Assembly (NCBI GenBank): GCA_910574455.1
Contig: CAJSYZ010000007.1
Location: 4,831,974-4,895,973, forward strand
Direction of reading: 5' to 3'
Length of the DNA stretch: 64,000 nucleotides
Source of the DNA: Trichaptum fuscoviolaceum
Taxonomy: Eukaryota; Basidiomycota; Agaricomycetes; Hymenochaetales; Trichaptaceae
A program made the position numbers and the translations under genes. Each line of letters opens with the position of its first letter. The first letter of the stretch is position 1. The notes beneath the pieces are model-generated. The model searched no databases. It saw nothing but the letters and a program-made list of their open reading frames with translations, and was not told the DNA's origin. Below, piece after piece: positions 12,961 to 23,880 of this stretch.

Positions 12961-15900
12961 CTCCGCGTCGCTCGCGATCGCGATCGCCCGCGCTCCCAGC
13001 AGACAGCGGTGGGAGGGGGAGCAACATCGGCCGGCCATCGCGGTCCACAGCCTGCGGGAGGGGGAGAGGTGTCGCGCGCCCCGACACAGGCGCGCTCGTC
13101 GTCAACCGCGCCGGGGCTTGTCCCTGCCCCTGCCCGTGTCCATACCCGTGACCACGGGGAAGTCCGCCCTGCGTGAGGGATAGCGAGTGCTGGTGCTGGT
13201 GCTGGTGCTGATGCAGAGGAACAAGATTGTGTGCTGGTGACAGACTCGGGTGCGCTGAGGACAGGAGAGCGCCAGCACCGGCGGCGCTTCCAGGCGTGCG
13301 CGGCGTCAGAGGAACAGGCGAGGTCGACGCAACACTCACGGAGGCGCTCGTTGAGCTGTGGTGTGGTGCTTGGTGGTGGTGATATCGACTCCTACCCTCC
13401 CTCTCCCTCTCCCTCTCGACCAAACCCCTCCTCTCCCTATCTGGCACATACAACGGCACGTTCCCAATCCCCTGACCTCCGCCTACGTGCAGTGAATGTC
13501 CCGAATGCACTGAATGCACTGAATGCACCGAGAGCGTCGCCGGGAGCGCAGGTCCACCGGGCCCGACCGCCAGGAATCGCTGGCGGCTCAGCACCTCCGC
13601 CCGGTACTTGTCGAACAGGTAGTCTCGCGTGTACGCCCGGAGTTGCTGTAGACGTGGCGGCCACCGGTCACATCAAATCAAATCAAAATCAAATCACGAT
13701 CAACGAGAAAGAGGAAAGGAAGTAAAGAAATAGGATATAAAATCCAATATCATCGCAACCGTCCCCCCGAGGCCAAAGGACGGACGACAGCGCCGCAAGT
13801 TCCGCAGGGTCCCATATTCATGATCGCGATCAACACGCCAGCGACCACCGGAAAGCCCAGGCCAACGAAGTGATAGAAGCACGGACGTGTCATTCATTTC
13901 GATTTCGTTACACGGGTCGATTGATGACGTGCGGATAAGAGTGTGCCAGAAGCAACCCCCATATTGCACGACGCAGCCGCCAGACGCCAGCCGCCAGGTG
14001 TCAGACAGATGCGTAGCAGATGCGAAACGCCAAGTCGCCAAGTTGCAAACACCGGTCCCAAGGGATGCAAAGAAGCCGGAAAGAGATGATGACGGATGAA
14101 CGATGGAATAGGTTGCAGGTGCAGGGTCCAGCACCGCACAGCACATCGGGGCAGTCAATAGGCCAGTGATTAATGAAAATAACACACACCGCACAGAACC
14201 CAGAGATCAGATAGATGCATTGCATTTGCATCGAAGCCATGCATTTGCAATCGCGAGTGGAGATTACGCGCAGATCCATCCGTGAATTTGCACGCCCCCC
14301 GGTGCGCGATCACGGCCAGAAGAAGGCGGAAGGGCGTGCATAGAATTTTAGAACGCAAGGCGGCGGGGGACACCGTAGGCGCAAGACAGTGATGGACGTT
14401 TGATGGTTGCCAAGAAGTGTTCCGTGTGCCCGAGTGTCCAGAGTTATTTGCAACAACCCAAGTCCAAAGTTGTCCAAGGCAGGCGTAAGCAGATACGTTC
14501 GATGCACAGACCAGGTCCAGCATAGCATAGAAAAATCCGGATCCCCAGTGAAGCGTGTATGTGTGTACGACACACGCAAGAGAATTCCGAGCGTAAAATA
14601 TATGTGAAAGAAAAGAAAAAAAAAATCATCAGCACCTTGTTACCCAAAATCCAAAACAAAATCAAAGAAAATCGCAAGAAATAAAAATGATCAAAAGGAA
14701 AGAAGGGAACGCACCGTCATACACTCAAACACCGCCCTGCGCAGCGGCACGAAGTCGCAGTGCGCCGCGTTCAGGATGTCGAGCGCGCCCCACCGGAACT
14801 GGCGCGTGAACTTGCCCAGACGCGCTTCGCGGATCCACGCCGGTGTGTGTATTGATGTGTGCGCGTGAGGACTGGGCGCGTCAGTGTGTGCGCCTGGCTC
14901 GCCTTCGCACTCATCCCTATCCCGACCCCGGTCCTCTCCAGACAACTTACTAGGGTGTTCGCCGGGCGCGAGCGCGGTGTACCGCTTCACGAGTTCGGCG
15001 AGGTACGCGGAGCTTGATGGGTTAGACGACGACGAGGACGACGCAGCAGAGAACGGGATCCACCGCGCCGGCACGCCCTCCCCATGCGCATACGCGTCCG
15101 GCGCGGCCACCGCGTGCGGGAGCGCCGGCACCGGGATGCGCAGCGGTTTTCGCGCAAGCGGGGGCGCGACCTCGGCGTGAACCTGCACGTAGTGCGCATT
15201 CGCATTCACAGCTTCAGCTTCAACTTCAGCGTCGGTCGAGTATGGATAATCATGATGCGCTCTCCCATCGCCACCGAGATACACCGTGCCAGCGCGCGGG
15301 CGGTGCATCTGCGCGCTCTGCAGCAGGAGCTCGCGCGGCGTCAGGTTCATGTTCAGCGCCGACGCTGCCTTCGCGTGCGTCTTCCACCCGCGTTGCGTCG
15401 AGCTCGAGGACGAGGGCGGGTTGGCGTACATCGGGCTCGTGGGCGACGACGCGGTAACGGCCGTGATGCTGCTCGACGTGCTCCACCTGTGTGCGCCCCC
15501 TCCAGCACCTCCTCCTGCATTTCCCCCTCCTAAACCTCCTGCGCCGCCTAAGCCCCCTGCACCCACGGCGGATGTCGATACCGTCGACGTCGGAGTTGGC
15601 AGACCAAGGGCAGAAGCGGATGTCTGAACCTGGGACTGAGACTGGGACTGTGAAGTCGTCGCCGTTGTTGTTGTCGTCGTCGTTGCCCCTGTTGAAGTGG
15701 ATGTCGAAGTCGAAGTGACGATAGTAGGAGGAGCTGAGGCACTCGCACTCGCAGACGTAGGCGACGACGCAGAGCCGCCGACTCCCAGCGGGCTCTTCGC
15801 AATCTTCAGCGTGTGCAGCTGCGGGCGCGCGGAGTCGACGTCCATGCCCGGGGCGGGCTCGAACCATTCGCTTCTGACACCACCACCGACGCTGAGTCCC

Positions 15901-18225
15901 TCCTCCCCCGTCTCCCGCTCCTCCTTCCCCCTCATCTCAACCTCCACCCTCTCCTCCCGGACTCCCCACGGTACCTCCTCCCCCTCCGCCCCTCTCCTCT
16001 CCCCTTCCCCTCCCACTACTTCCCCCTCACCTCCCTCACCCCCCTCCTCCTCCCCCTCCACATCAAAGATCCCAAACCCAATCCCCACCTTCGCCAAATC
16101 CCTCCTCACCGCGCGCTTCACCTCCCTCAACCTTGCCTCGCCCAGCGTGTCCGCGCGCGCGAGCACCGGCAGCACGTTCGCGCGCGCCGACAGCGCCTTG
16201 ATCGCGTGCACCTCCAGCGGCGGCACCCGGCAGCGCCGCTGTGCCTCGTTCGTGTTCGCGAGCCGAGGCGGCGGCGGTGGTGGGAGCCCGGGGCCTGTTA
16301 TGTGTTGGTGGGGGTGTTGGGGCTCTCCTTCCTCGAGCAACGGCGGTCCGAGTCCAAGCCCATCGCCGTCCTCTTCTCCGGGCACGATTGTATCCGGGTT
16401 GAGGAGGTACAAGCACCTATCCGTATCCGAGTGTAGATCAAGGTAATGTCAGTGAAATTAAAACGGCACTAAGTGAACCGAAAACAGAGAGATACAACGT
16501 TCCTGAGCGGTATACTCAAGAAGAACATTCTGCAACTCCGAATGGCTCTGAACCGAGGACCAGCCCAGCCAAGAGATCAAGGATCAAAAGCGAACAGAAA
16601 ACAGAACAGAGCAAGGACGCCGCCAGACCGCCCCCGTTGACGTCGGACGTCGAACCTCAAACTTCGGAAGAAAGATAGATCGCCATCCTACGCCACCTCA
16701 TGCCGATGGTGACCGCCAATAACCGGCGCGAGGACAAAAGGAGAGAAGAATAGATAGGAATAGACAAGAAAGAAAGACGAAAGGAAAAAGGAGGAGGGAC
16801 GTACAAATGCACATGATGGTCGCCCGAGCTCGCTTTTGCTTCCTAAAATAATAATAATAATCGCGTCAGTCAGTACGCACTTCAGAACGAATCTTCAACC
16901 ACATGTAAAGTAAAGTAAAGAAAAGTAGAAAATAAAGTAAAGTAAGTTGAATGCACACAGAAAAAGACCGAGGTAAAGACGACTCGACGAAGGGAAAAAC
17001 ACATAGAAAATGAGGGTGGAAACGAATCGAGGATAGATAGAAAGACGAAATGAAACATAATGAAATCACGCACATCTTCTAAACTCTCCTCGAACCGCGC
17101 CTCGATGACGCGCAACACATCCGCGAGCGAGCGGTCCAGCGCAACAGGCGAGGACGTGTCCAGGCCCGGGGTGTCGATCAGGTGCAGGCGCACCACCTCG
17201 CCGCCTTCGTGTCTTCCGAGTCCTTCGTCGACCTCTCCCTTCCTCTCTTTCCCTCCATATCCACCATATCCAGGAAGGTTCCCGCCCACACCGAAGAGCT
17301 CCGCCTCGATACCAGCACCGGGGAGGCAGACGTCGACCTCGCACTCCCGCACATGTGTCGTGCGCCCGCCTGCCACCGCGCCGGCGACGAAGCGCGCGCA
17401 CGACGCTGCCGCCGCCGCCGAGGCTGACGTGTTATTTGAGGGGGGTTGGGGTAAAGACGACGAAGACGGGAGAGAGAGAGACGGAGACGGCGCGATCGCC
17501 AGGGTGTCGAGGAGCAGCCGGAGGAGCGAGGTCTTGCCGCAGCCCGCGGAGCCGGCGGCGAGGAGCGTGTATGTCGGCGGCTGCGGCGCGTGCGCGGCGG
17601 GGAGCCTAAGGTGTACCCCCTGACCGGGAGTCATGGTCGGCACCGGGAGCGGAGGAGATCGACGTGCGCCCGCGCCCGCGCCGGCTGCGGCTCGATCGCG
17701 TGGGTGCGGGTGTGGAGGCACGAGCGGCGAGCGCGGCCGCGACGACGATGACGAGCTAGCGTGCGGGTGCCCGGGGGCGAGGGAGAGTACGGAAGGGGGT
17801 GCGAGGTGCAGCGATGGCGTGGGCCTAGATGAGGAAGGTGCGGGAGCGGGGGCGGGCGACGGCGGTAGGGGTGCTAATTTATCTCTATTCCTTTCCCTCT
17901 CTCTCCTCTCCCTCTCTCGATCCCAGTCCCCATCCCTGTACACCCCGCGCTCGCTCTCGCGCACTAAGCCCCCCTCCCGGCCGTGCTCAAGCGGGTGCTG
18001 GCGGTCGTATGTGTGTGCGTATGCGGGTGTGTGTGCTTGGTTCCGGTTTTGTTGGTACGGCGAAGGTGGTGGTTGGGGATGCATATGCATATGCGGGTGC
18101 GGGTGCGGGTGTGGATCGCGCTCGAGGATGTGCAGCGGCATGGACATGGGCACGGGCATGGGTGTCCCAGCCTGCGTCTCGCCGTCGTTGGCGTCGGCGT
18201 CAGCGTCAACAAACCGCCTCGACAT
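10639..18225 (-). CDS. Septin-type GTPase domain fused in frame to a regulator with two Zn(II)2Cys6 clusters
   Basis: Seven exons (18225-17074, 16842-16805, 16416-14715, 13645-12502, 12368-12312, 12248-11361, 11303-10639) keep phase to a single stop: 1,881 residues. Septin half: P-loop GSAGCGKTS near residue 224, DTPGL near 350, G4-like ARADTL near 482, then a long disordered insert (SGT and G/E-rich), septin unique-element-like HCDFVPLRRAVFECMT near 950, and a short helix ending near LFDKYRAEVLSRQ. Regulator half: cluster 1 near residue 1360 (CNFCRSRKLKCDGGRPSC) and cluster 2 near 1656 (CNFCRARKTKCDG), each with six cysteines in x2-x6-x6-x2-x6 spacing. Septins are known to assemble filaments at the cell cortex; Zn clusters bind DNA. 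A single polypeptide is my inference: two genes remain possible, with the regulator starting at an internal ATG in exon 4 (about 12,680) and an undetected septin stop or splice. Introns 1 and 3 are long (231 and 388 nt for the first two, 1,069 nt for the third). Confidence 0.7.
13646..14714 (-). other. Unusually long intron (1,069 nt) inside the septin domain
   Basis: The donor GTGCGT follows a codon-complete ATG ACG; the acceptor CTACAG precedes CAACTCCGG, and joining them restores the septin C-terminal helix in phase. Nearly all other introns in the window are 50-80 nt. No gene is recognised inside, and base composition is less GC-rich than the exons. It may hold an old insertion or mark a boundary between formerly separate genes. 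Confidence 0.6.
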
Positions 18226-21200
18226 GCGTCTCGTCGGGCGGTGAGCAGAGAGTTAATCAGGACCAATGCAATCGACTGTGGGTTGGTCGGGCGTCGAATT
18301 AGTCGGGTGCGCTCCAGTGGTATGAACGTCCTCTCCCCTCGCCGTGGTCCGTGTCCGTCGTCTCGAGCACGCTTAAGTCGTGTGTCGAATGCGCTCGGTG
18401 ATCGGGCACGCCACGCCACGGGACGGGCGGCGGAAGTAAAAAAAAGGATACAGACACACAGACAACAGACAATGCTTAGTAGGGTATGTTGATGATGAGG
18501 TACGAGATAGACAGGCGAAATGCAAGGACGGATTAGGAGGGGGATATCAAACGGAGGGTGGAAGGAGAGGAGGAGGAGGAGAGCTGAGGACAGAGCGGCA
18601 TCAAAAAAGCAGGCGCCTCCGACCGGTACGTCTGTCACTGCCTGAGTCTCCGTCCGCGTGCTTCGACTTGCCAGCGTCCTCTCCCTCAGGCTCTCCGTCC
18701 CGATCTCATCGTCAGTGACTGGCCTATCACGGTCCACGAGACCGGTCCACGGGTCCAACTCGAATGGACTCCCCCTCCTCTGATCTCCGTCGTCCTCGGA
18801 TCGGCATCGGCCTTCAGCACGCGCACGTGGCAACTCAAATTCACGTCCAGTGGCAGCAGCATCTCGGGATGGGGACCCCGGAGAGAAGAGAGAACTTCTG
18901 ATCGAACGGCGAGCGGCTATAACGCAGTGCTTCTCCCGCTTTCGCTTCTCCCTTCGCCTTCGCTTCGCTGTCACCGACCGAGCGTCGGATCGCTTCGCAC
19001 GAATCGCACGTCACCTCTCACCCCCTGGTAACTGGTAACGCCCTCCCCCGCTCCCAGCCCATGGCCAGAGTCCTTCCCATCTAATTTGAATTGAATTGAA
19101 CTAATTGTAAGGTGCCTCCCGGTTTCAGCCCACGCATCCGCGAGTGTAAATTCCCCGTATGGGCATCCAGTCGGCACCAACGAGCGGAACCCAAGCCTGC
19201 CAGTGAAGCCCGGAGCCCGGATCTTCCGTGTAAAATCCTGAGTATAAATTTCTCTGTAATTTGCAATACCATTTATTTTTTTCGTCGAAAAAGCTTCACC
19301 TCAGAGCCAATTGGAGGGCCCTCTCGATTTTACGCCCGTCCTGCCGCCGGATCCTGTGCAGCCTGCCAATGAGCGCGTATTCCTGTGCCAGCGGGCAACA
19401 GCGATCAACCCTAATGAACGCGCTGGCAGCCGCCACTTCCGGTCGTTCAAGATATGTACAGTTTTCACAGCTCCGGCCGCGGTGTCCAGTCAACCACACT
19501 CCGGAAACCAGCAGAACAACGGCCCCGAGAGTGTAGGTCTCTCTTTCATACTGTAATGTTTAATCAAGCATCCGAGTCCAAGGACAAACACATAATTACG
19601 TTAAAATTGAATCCGAGCCCGACTCTTCGCACTACCAGCCTAATAACCCCCGGCTGCCGAAAAAACCATATAAGTACCCGCTAAATTCATTATGAGCTAA
19701 TGAGCTAATGAGCTAATGGGCTAACGAGATAATAAGAAACGAAGAAACGAAAAAAAGAAAGTTAAATAGAGAATAAAGTATTGCATGCCTCGGCCCTCGG
19801 GTGTATGATTGTCAGTAATTTCATCCGAGCGATAAAAACTCCGGATCCCAACACAGCTGGTAAGCGAGCCTGAGGCTAGCGTCGATCAGCGGCTGCGCAC
19901 TCGTCCCTCGTTTCCTTAGCTCAGGACGCACTCGGACATGTACGCTACGTTCAAACACACTAGCAGAGTCCTGGGCCGGTGGCGCGTCGTGTCGTCAAGG
20001 AGCAGCAAGCAAGCATCGCTCAGATTCTCAGACTCCCAGGCTGATTTTCAGAATAAAAGCAATCAGAAATGGCCCGAGTCCGGGTTCGAGGGTATCTGGC
20101 TCTGATTCTAACACTGGCGAACACCGTGACTGGCCATCGTACATACCAGCAAACAGGGTTACCGAGCCGTCGACCGTCGACGACTCACTGGCAAGCCCGC
20201 CGCCCGCCGTCCCCACTGACAGGGCAGGGTACCACCAGCACACAAAGACCTGTCTGAGATAGACACCGACCGAGCGTTGCGCGCAAAATTTCACGGTCTT
20301 GACTCTTGACTCTGGACTCTTGACTCTTGAGGCTCGGAGCAGCGCTATAGCTAGTCGCCCTTGTGATTCCTCGTTGTGCTCGATGATGAATTTAGAAGAG
20401 ACGCGACGCAGAATCGCAGATTGAACTTTGACGCGTACGCCTGCTTGTCACGACTCCGAGTCGGAAGTCCGAGTCCTTCCTTCGAAGACTGCCAGTGGTA
20501 AAACACAACACAGCACAGATGATCCAGCGCGATCCCTCGATCCCTCGATCCACACACCCTCCGGGCCAGCGCTGCACTACTCGTCCGGAGGCAAAGAAGG
20601 TATGTACATCATGATGGCGCCTGACTGCCACTGAACACACTGAACACACTCAGGCTGAGCACAGTTGACTCCGAAGTCCGAGTTCGCATTTCGTTGCATC
20701 ATCTTAGAACTTGGGGGGTCAGGACGCTGGACGCAAGATACTGGACGCACTGGATGCAGGACGCTGGAATAATCCATCTCCGCACTCAGATGACATGACA
20801 TCCCTATCCCGTCGACGACTCGACTCGACTCGACGTCCTTCCATTCTCGCTTTCCCCATGCACCGACCGACGACCGCTGCGTCGATGTCCGGCCGGTCGA
20901 ACAACAATAAATTATTAATGACTTGAAACACCCGTACACATCCACAGCAACTACTGTAGCACGCTTCTCGACACCGTGAAGTACCGCCCGGGAGCAGAGC
21001 CGCCGCTGGCAGCGAAGCGAATATACCTTGTGCGGTCCGCAACACACTGGCACGTCGATGCATTCGTGCACTCCGGGACGCTCTGGAGAAGGTCCAGGAG
21101 TTCAGGAACGCGCCAGACTAGCCTGAGGGAGCAATAATCACAACCAAGCGGCGCAACACAACTCACCGAGTGCGAGCGCAGCCGCCTGCGTCGACATCGC

Positions 21201-21289
21201 CCGTCCCCCAGACGCTGCCGCACACCGGGGAGCGGCAGTCCTGTCCTGTCCTGTTAACGGCGCACCCGAGTCCGAGTCGCCTGCACACG
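18226..21289. other. Spacer between septin gene and right duplication arm
   Basis: About 3 kb without a convincing gene. 18,226 to about 19,000 is the likely promoter and 5'UTR of the minus-strand septin gene; the long open minus frame there is GC-rich and matches no family I know. 19.1-20.9 kb is scattered with GCCAGTG, CTGGCA, CTCGGACT and TCCGAGT words and looks like decayed repeat DNA. Confidence 0.45.
19692..19723. repeat. Short tandem repeat of an 8-bp unit (GAGCTAAT)
   Basis: Three copies of GAGCTAAT followed by a diverged GGGCTAAC copy, in an AT-rich patch of the spacer. No function inferred. Confidence 0.7.
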
Positions 21290-23880
21290 TATCAGTGGTG
21301 GTAATAGCGGGAGGAGGAAGAGGAGAGCAGCTCCGGCTGTGACGTCAGACGTGGACGAGGCGCGTGTACGGGCGCACCAACACCAACACCCGGCGGCAGC
21401 AGCCCCTGCGCACGCATCCATACATTCAACGTCGGCGGCCACGAAGCCCAGACGCGGTGTCCGGCGGGCGATTGAGGCTGCATCATCCTGGCGCAGGTCT
21501 GCCGCTTCCGAGCATGGCGATCCACGACGGTGTATACAGTACGCTCGAGGATGGGTACCGTGACCGTGAACGTGCGGAAATGGGTGGAATGAGGCCCGGG
21601 GGCGGCAGGATCGCTATACCCCCATCGCATCCGCACATGAACACGCAGCTCGTCATCCCGAATAACATCTCTGGTAACTCACAATGCGGATCGAGGCAGT
21701 ATACTGTATCTCCTGGTCAGTCTAGTGGCATTGGTATTATCTCCTTTCTATTTTTTGAGTATGATGGACGCGAAGAGCTAGTACTGAGACAGAACTCTTT
21801 CACAGCAAACACGTCGAAGCAGAAGAACAAGAAGATCACTGTTGCGTGTACTTTCTGTCGTTGTGAGTATCATTAATTCGCTCAATCTACTTGACTGCGG
21901 AGACTCGGATGGATGGCCCTGGGGTGCGGGGCGGGCAAGATCGCCATCGACATGCCCCCTGCCAGTGGACCGCCGCACGCAGTTCGTCATCCCGAGAAAT
22001 GCGGAGAGAGGGAGTATATCTCCTGGCCTGGTGAGTCTTAAGTCAAGTCTGTGTCTTTTAGGCTCTTTTCGTTTTCGTTTTCGAGTGGCTTTGGTATCAC
22101 ATCTTCTTTCTTTTTTTTGTGCGGTGGGCGCGACACGTTACTGAGACAGAATTCTTTCGCAGCAGACGCGACGAAGCAGAAGAACAAGAAGATCACTGAT
22201 GCGTGTAATTTCTGTCGATGTGAGTGTCATTATTTCGCTCATTCTACTTGACTATACTATTATATTTAATGCTTTCCCCCAGCGCGAAAACTCAAATGCG
22301 ATGGCGGCCGCCCTTCATGCAGCCAATGCGTCAAGCGCTCCGAGTCGTAAGCACGCGGATATACAAGCAACAGCAAGCGCCGTGGTGTTACGCTCCCGCG
22401 CGGCCAAGGTCAAGGTCAAGGACAAAATCAGACTCAGGGAGCTGCGTCGGGTCAGCGCAATACGTCGGGCCAGGGGCAGGCACTCGCTGTGCCTGGTGCG
22501 AAGGACCATGGCGGCAAGAGTGACTTTGATGTCGAGGGCGACGGAGAAGGGGAGGGCACCGCCACGGATATCGCGTATGGCGCGGGCTCGTCGTCGAGTG
22601 GTGACGAAGGCAGGGGATACGAGGCGCGTGGCAAGATGAAGATCGGGCAGAGTCCGGGCTCGAGTCCGGGCCCTGCGCCCGCCCTCACGCACCGCAGCAT
22701 ACGCACGGCCCGGGCCCGAGCAGGAGGAGCTCGACCTCGATTGTGGACACGATGATTGCGGACACGCTCATCTCCCCACACGACGCGGACGAAAGGAAGT
22801 TCAGGCCCGGCACGGGCTCGCGCGAGCAGGAGCAGGAGCAGGAGTTCACCTTCATCCCCGCCACGTCCAATGGCGCCAAGCTCGACGTGCGCGGGTATCC
22901 TCAGTACACAGACAAGACGCACCTCGCGCCCTTGCCGTTCTCGGGCGCGGTCGCGCCTGCGATATCTGCTTCGTCGTCGTCGTCGTCGGGCACGACGGTG
23001 TCCCCGCTTGAAGGCGGGAGTGCGTCTGCGCCTGTCCCGATTCGCCCTGCGAACGACGGCGCGGAACCGCTGACGTCACTCTCTGCGCGGGGCAGCGGCC
23101 GAGGATCGAAGACACCCTCCAGGAAAGCAGGCGCGCCAGCGCCGAGCCGCCGTGGGATCACAGCTCGGGCGGCCTCGAACTATGGACCAAAGGTCGTTGC
23201 TTGTAATTTCTGCCGAGGTGAGCTCCTCTCAAGATGGTCGGGATGTCCTCTGACCTTCATTTGTAGCGCGCAAAACGAAGTGCGACGGTCAACACCCCTC
23301 CTGCTCGAGCTGTGAGCGGCGCTCGCTGCCATGCAGCTATGTCAACGAGCCAAACGCCAACGGCACTGGACGTGGCAGGCGCAATAACGGCGCAGCCACG
23401 CCGCAGCAGGAAGCGACGACGACGACTGCTCTGTCGTCGTCCCAAAACAGCCCCATCGACGCGGCATTCCCGCACGAGGCGCGCTCTACTACCCCGCACG
23501 CACATACACTGTCGCACGCGCATGCCCACGGCCAGGGTCATGGCCCGATCCGCACGCAGACGCGGCCTAGCACGCCGTCGCTGCTCAAGGATCATCATCT
23601 ACAACAACATCAACATCAACAACGCGAACACCAACTTGAACGACAACGGGAGCAGCAGCAGCAGCGGCTGCAATTCCAGCAACCCACGCCCGCGCTCGTG
23701 AAGGTGAAGGGGGGCGACTCGCCGTCCCCGCCCGGGTCCGCGAAGCGCAGCCTCCCGGAGGATAACGACGGCAGTGAGGCGACGGTGTTGGCGAACAAGA
23801 AGCTCCGCGTGGACTTTGTGGGGAAGGGGCGCGTTGGCAGCGAGGAGCCGCCGCTCGTGGACGTGCGCTCGAGCGCATGA
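21290..23880 (+). pseudogene. Headless, disabled copy of the double Zn2Cys6 regulator
   Basis: Inverted copy of the regulator half of the minus-strand fusion, from mid exon 4 to the same C-terminal residues (VDVRSSA) and stop. It lacks the septin domain and any equivalent promoter. Breaks seen: the last part of zinc cluster 1 reads CSQCVKRSES followed by TAA (about 22,349), so the sixth cysteine is lost; a frame change occurs near 22,690-22,750; the first exon-5 copy reads CTFC instead of CNFC; and part of exon 4/exon 5 is duplicated. Zinc cluster 2 (23,196-23,335) and its intron are intact, so a short protein from a downstream ATG (for example 22,752) cannot be excluded. Confidence 0.8.
21650..22250 (+). 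repeat. Internal tandem duplication in the pseudogene, about 358-bp period
   Basis: The exon-5 word AAGCAGAAGAACAAGAAGAT occurs at about 21,817 and again at about 22,175. Each is preceded by a GTCATCCCGA-type exon-4 end and a CT-rich intron, and followed by a donor. The left arm has this unit once, so the duplication arose in the right copy. Confidence 0.75.

Noticed and set aside
15697..16446. Plus-strand 249-residue Ser/Pro-rich frame
   Set aside because: Lies wholly opposite septin exon 3, and the composition simply mirrors the minus-strand repeats.
17964..18974. Long minus-strand open frame rich in Arg and Thr upstream of the septin start
   Set aside because: Overlaps the septin start in another frame with no recognisable domain; best explained as GC-rich 5' region.
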